NCBI GenBank assembly: GCA_018895795.1
Contig: JAHINZ010000408.1
Span: forward strand, 1-5,993
Reading direction: 5' to 3'
From: Alphaproteobacteria bacterium
GTDB taxonomy: Bacteria; Pseudomonadota; Alphaproteobacteria; Caulobacterales; Caulobacteraceae
DNA: 5,993 nt
How positions within the stretch are numbered: the stretch's first letter is position 1; each line of letters begins with the position of its first letter. The notes beneath the pieces were generated by a model. The model worked only from the letters and a program-made list of their open reading frames with translations, did not search any database and was not told the DNA's origin. This document shows, piece by piece, positions 5,705-5,993 of the stretch. A program made the translations under genes and the position numbers.

Positions 5705-5993
5705 CTAGGCGGCGACCTTGCGCGGTACGGCGCGTTCGCTGCGCAGCGCCTCGCGGGCCCCGGACACGCCGGCCTCGCCATATTCGGCGTCCTCATTGAC
5801 GTCCCAGACGTCGTGGACGGTCTCGCCGGCGATGATGTTCTCGGCCGTCAGCAGGCCGGTCATCATGGCGTGGTCCTGATTGTTGTACTTGTGCATGCCG
5901 TTGCGGCCCACCAGGTGCAGGCCCGGGAAGTGCATCTTCAGGTCCAGGCGGATCATCTTGATGTGCTCGGCATAGGCGTCGTCATAGACCGGA
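5705..5993 (-). CDS. FAD-dependent oxidoreductase, C-terminal part (UDP-galactopyranose mutase/amine-oxidase-like)
   Basis: Only the last 95 codons are in the window; the gene continues past the right edge and its N-terminal dinucleotide-binding domain is not visible. The segment reads PVYD...HIKMIRLDL, then LVGRNGMHKYNNQDHAMMTGLLTAENI (27-53 of the visible part), then an acidic stretch (VWDVNEDAEYGEAG) and a basic end at VPRKVAA. The G-R-N-G-M-H-K-Y-N-N-Q-D-H motif is the C-terminal flavin-contacting block of NAD(P)/FAD-dependent oxidoreductases distantly related to UDP-galactopyranose mutase and protoporphyrinogen oxidase. These genes often sit with glycosyltransferases and GtrA genes, and the substrate is generally unknown. 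Inference: it modifies a nucleotide-linked or lipid-linked sugar in this pathway. It is the first visible gene of the operon, and its promoter lies outside. The internal ATG at 5954-5956 is not the start, because the frame is open and homologous upstream of it. Confidence 0.82.
   Translation of the reverse strand, partial: PVYDDAYAEHIKMIRLDLKMHFPGLHLVGRNGMHKYNNQDHAMMTGLLTAENIIAGETVHDVWDVNEDAEYGEAGVSGAREALRSERAVPRKVAA

Noticed and set aside
5704..5796. Longer start for the GtrA-family gene at 5796.
   Set aside because: It would overlap the oxidoreductase coding sequence and add non-conserved residues; the ATG at 5703 sits one base after the upstream stop.

Overview
The window is GC-rich, densely coded bacterial DNA with strong G/C third-position bias. 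The gene content (an FHS-type sugar permease behind a LacI-style palindrome, and a flippase/glycan-type operon) fits an alphaproteobacterium, most plausibly Caulobacteraceae. That placement is an inference from composition and gene families, not a proven identification. I see no tRNA, rRNA, CRISPR array, insertion sequence or phage gene.

Layout, left to right. (1) A DAACS-family amino-acid/dicarboxylate symporter lies on the minus strand at 29-1369. Its 204-base upstream gap (1370-1573) holds a strong hairpin and an imperfect palindrome next to the ribosome binding site. (2) An FHS-family sugar:H+ permease of the GluP/NagP type lies on the minus strand at 1574-2953. Its 253-base upstream gap (2954-3206) carries a perfect 16-base palindrome typical of LacI-family operators. 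(3) A 59-residue single-span membrane protein lies on the plus strand at 3207-3386. It diverges from the sugar permease, has a strong ribosome binding site, and its 3' end overlaps the next gene antisense. (4) A tightly packed minus-strand operon comes in from beyond the right edge: the C-terminus of an FAD-dependent oxidoreductase (5705-5993, partial), a GtrA-family small membrane protein (5263-5703) and a large multi-span membrane protein resembling a GT-C glycosyltransferase (3356-5266). The first junction has a 1-base gap; the second is a 4-base TTGA stop/start overlap.

How the genes may work together: the left half is nutrient import, with the sugar permease probably under a LacI-type sugar-responsive repressor encoded elsewhere and the symporter in its own transcription unit. 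The right half looks like a lipid-linked sugar pathway, in which GtrA-type proteins are thought to move polyprenyl-phosphate sugars across the membrane for a GT-C enzyme to use on the periplasmic face. The large membrane protein is the least characterised gene here and the best candidate for new biology. Nothing in the window amounts to a clearly novel system.
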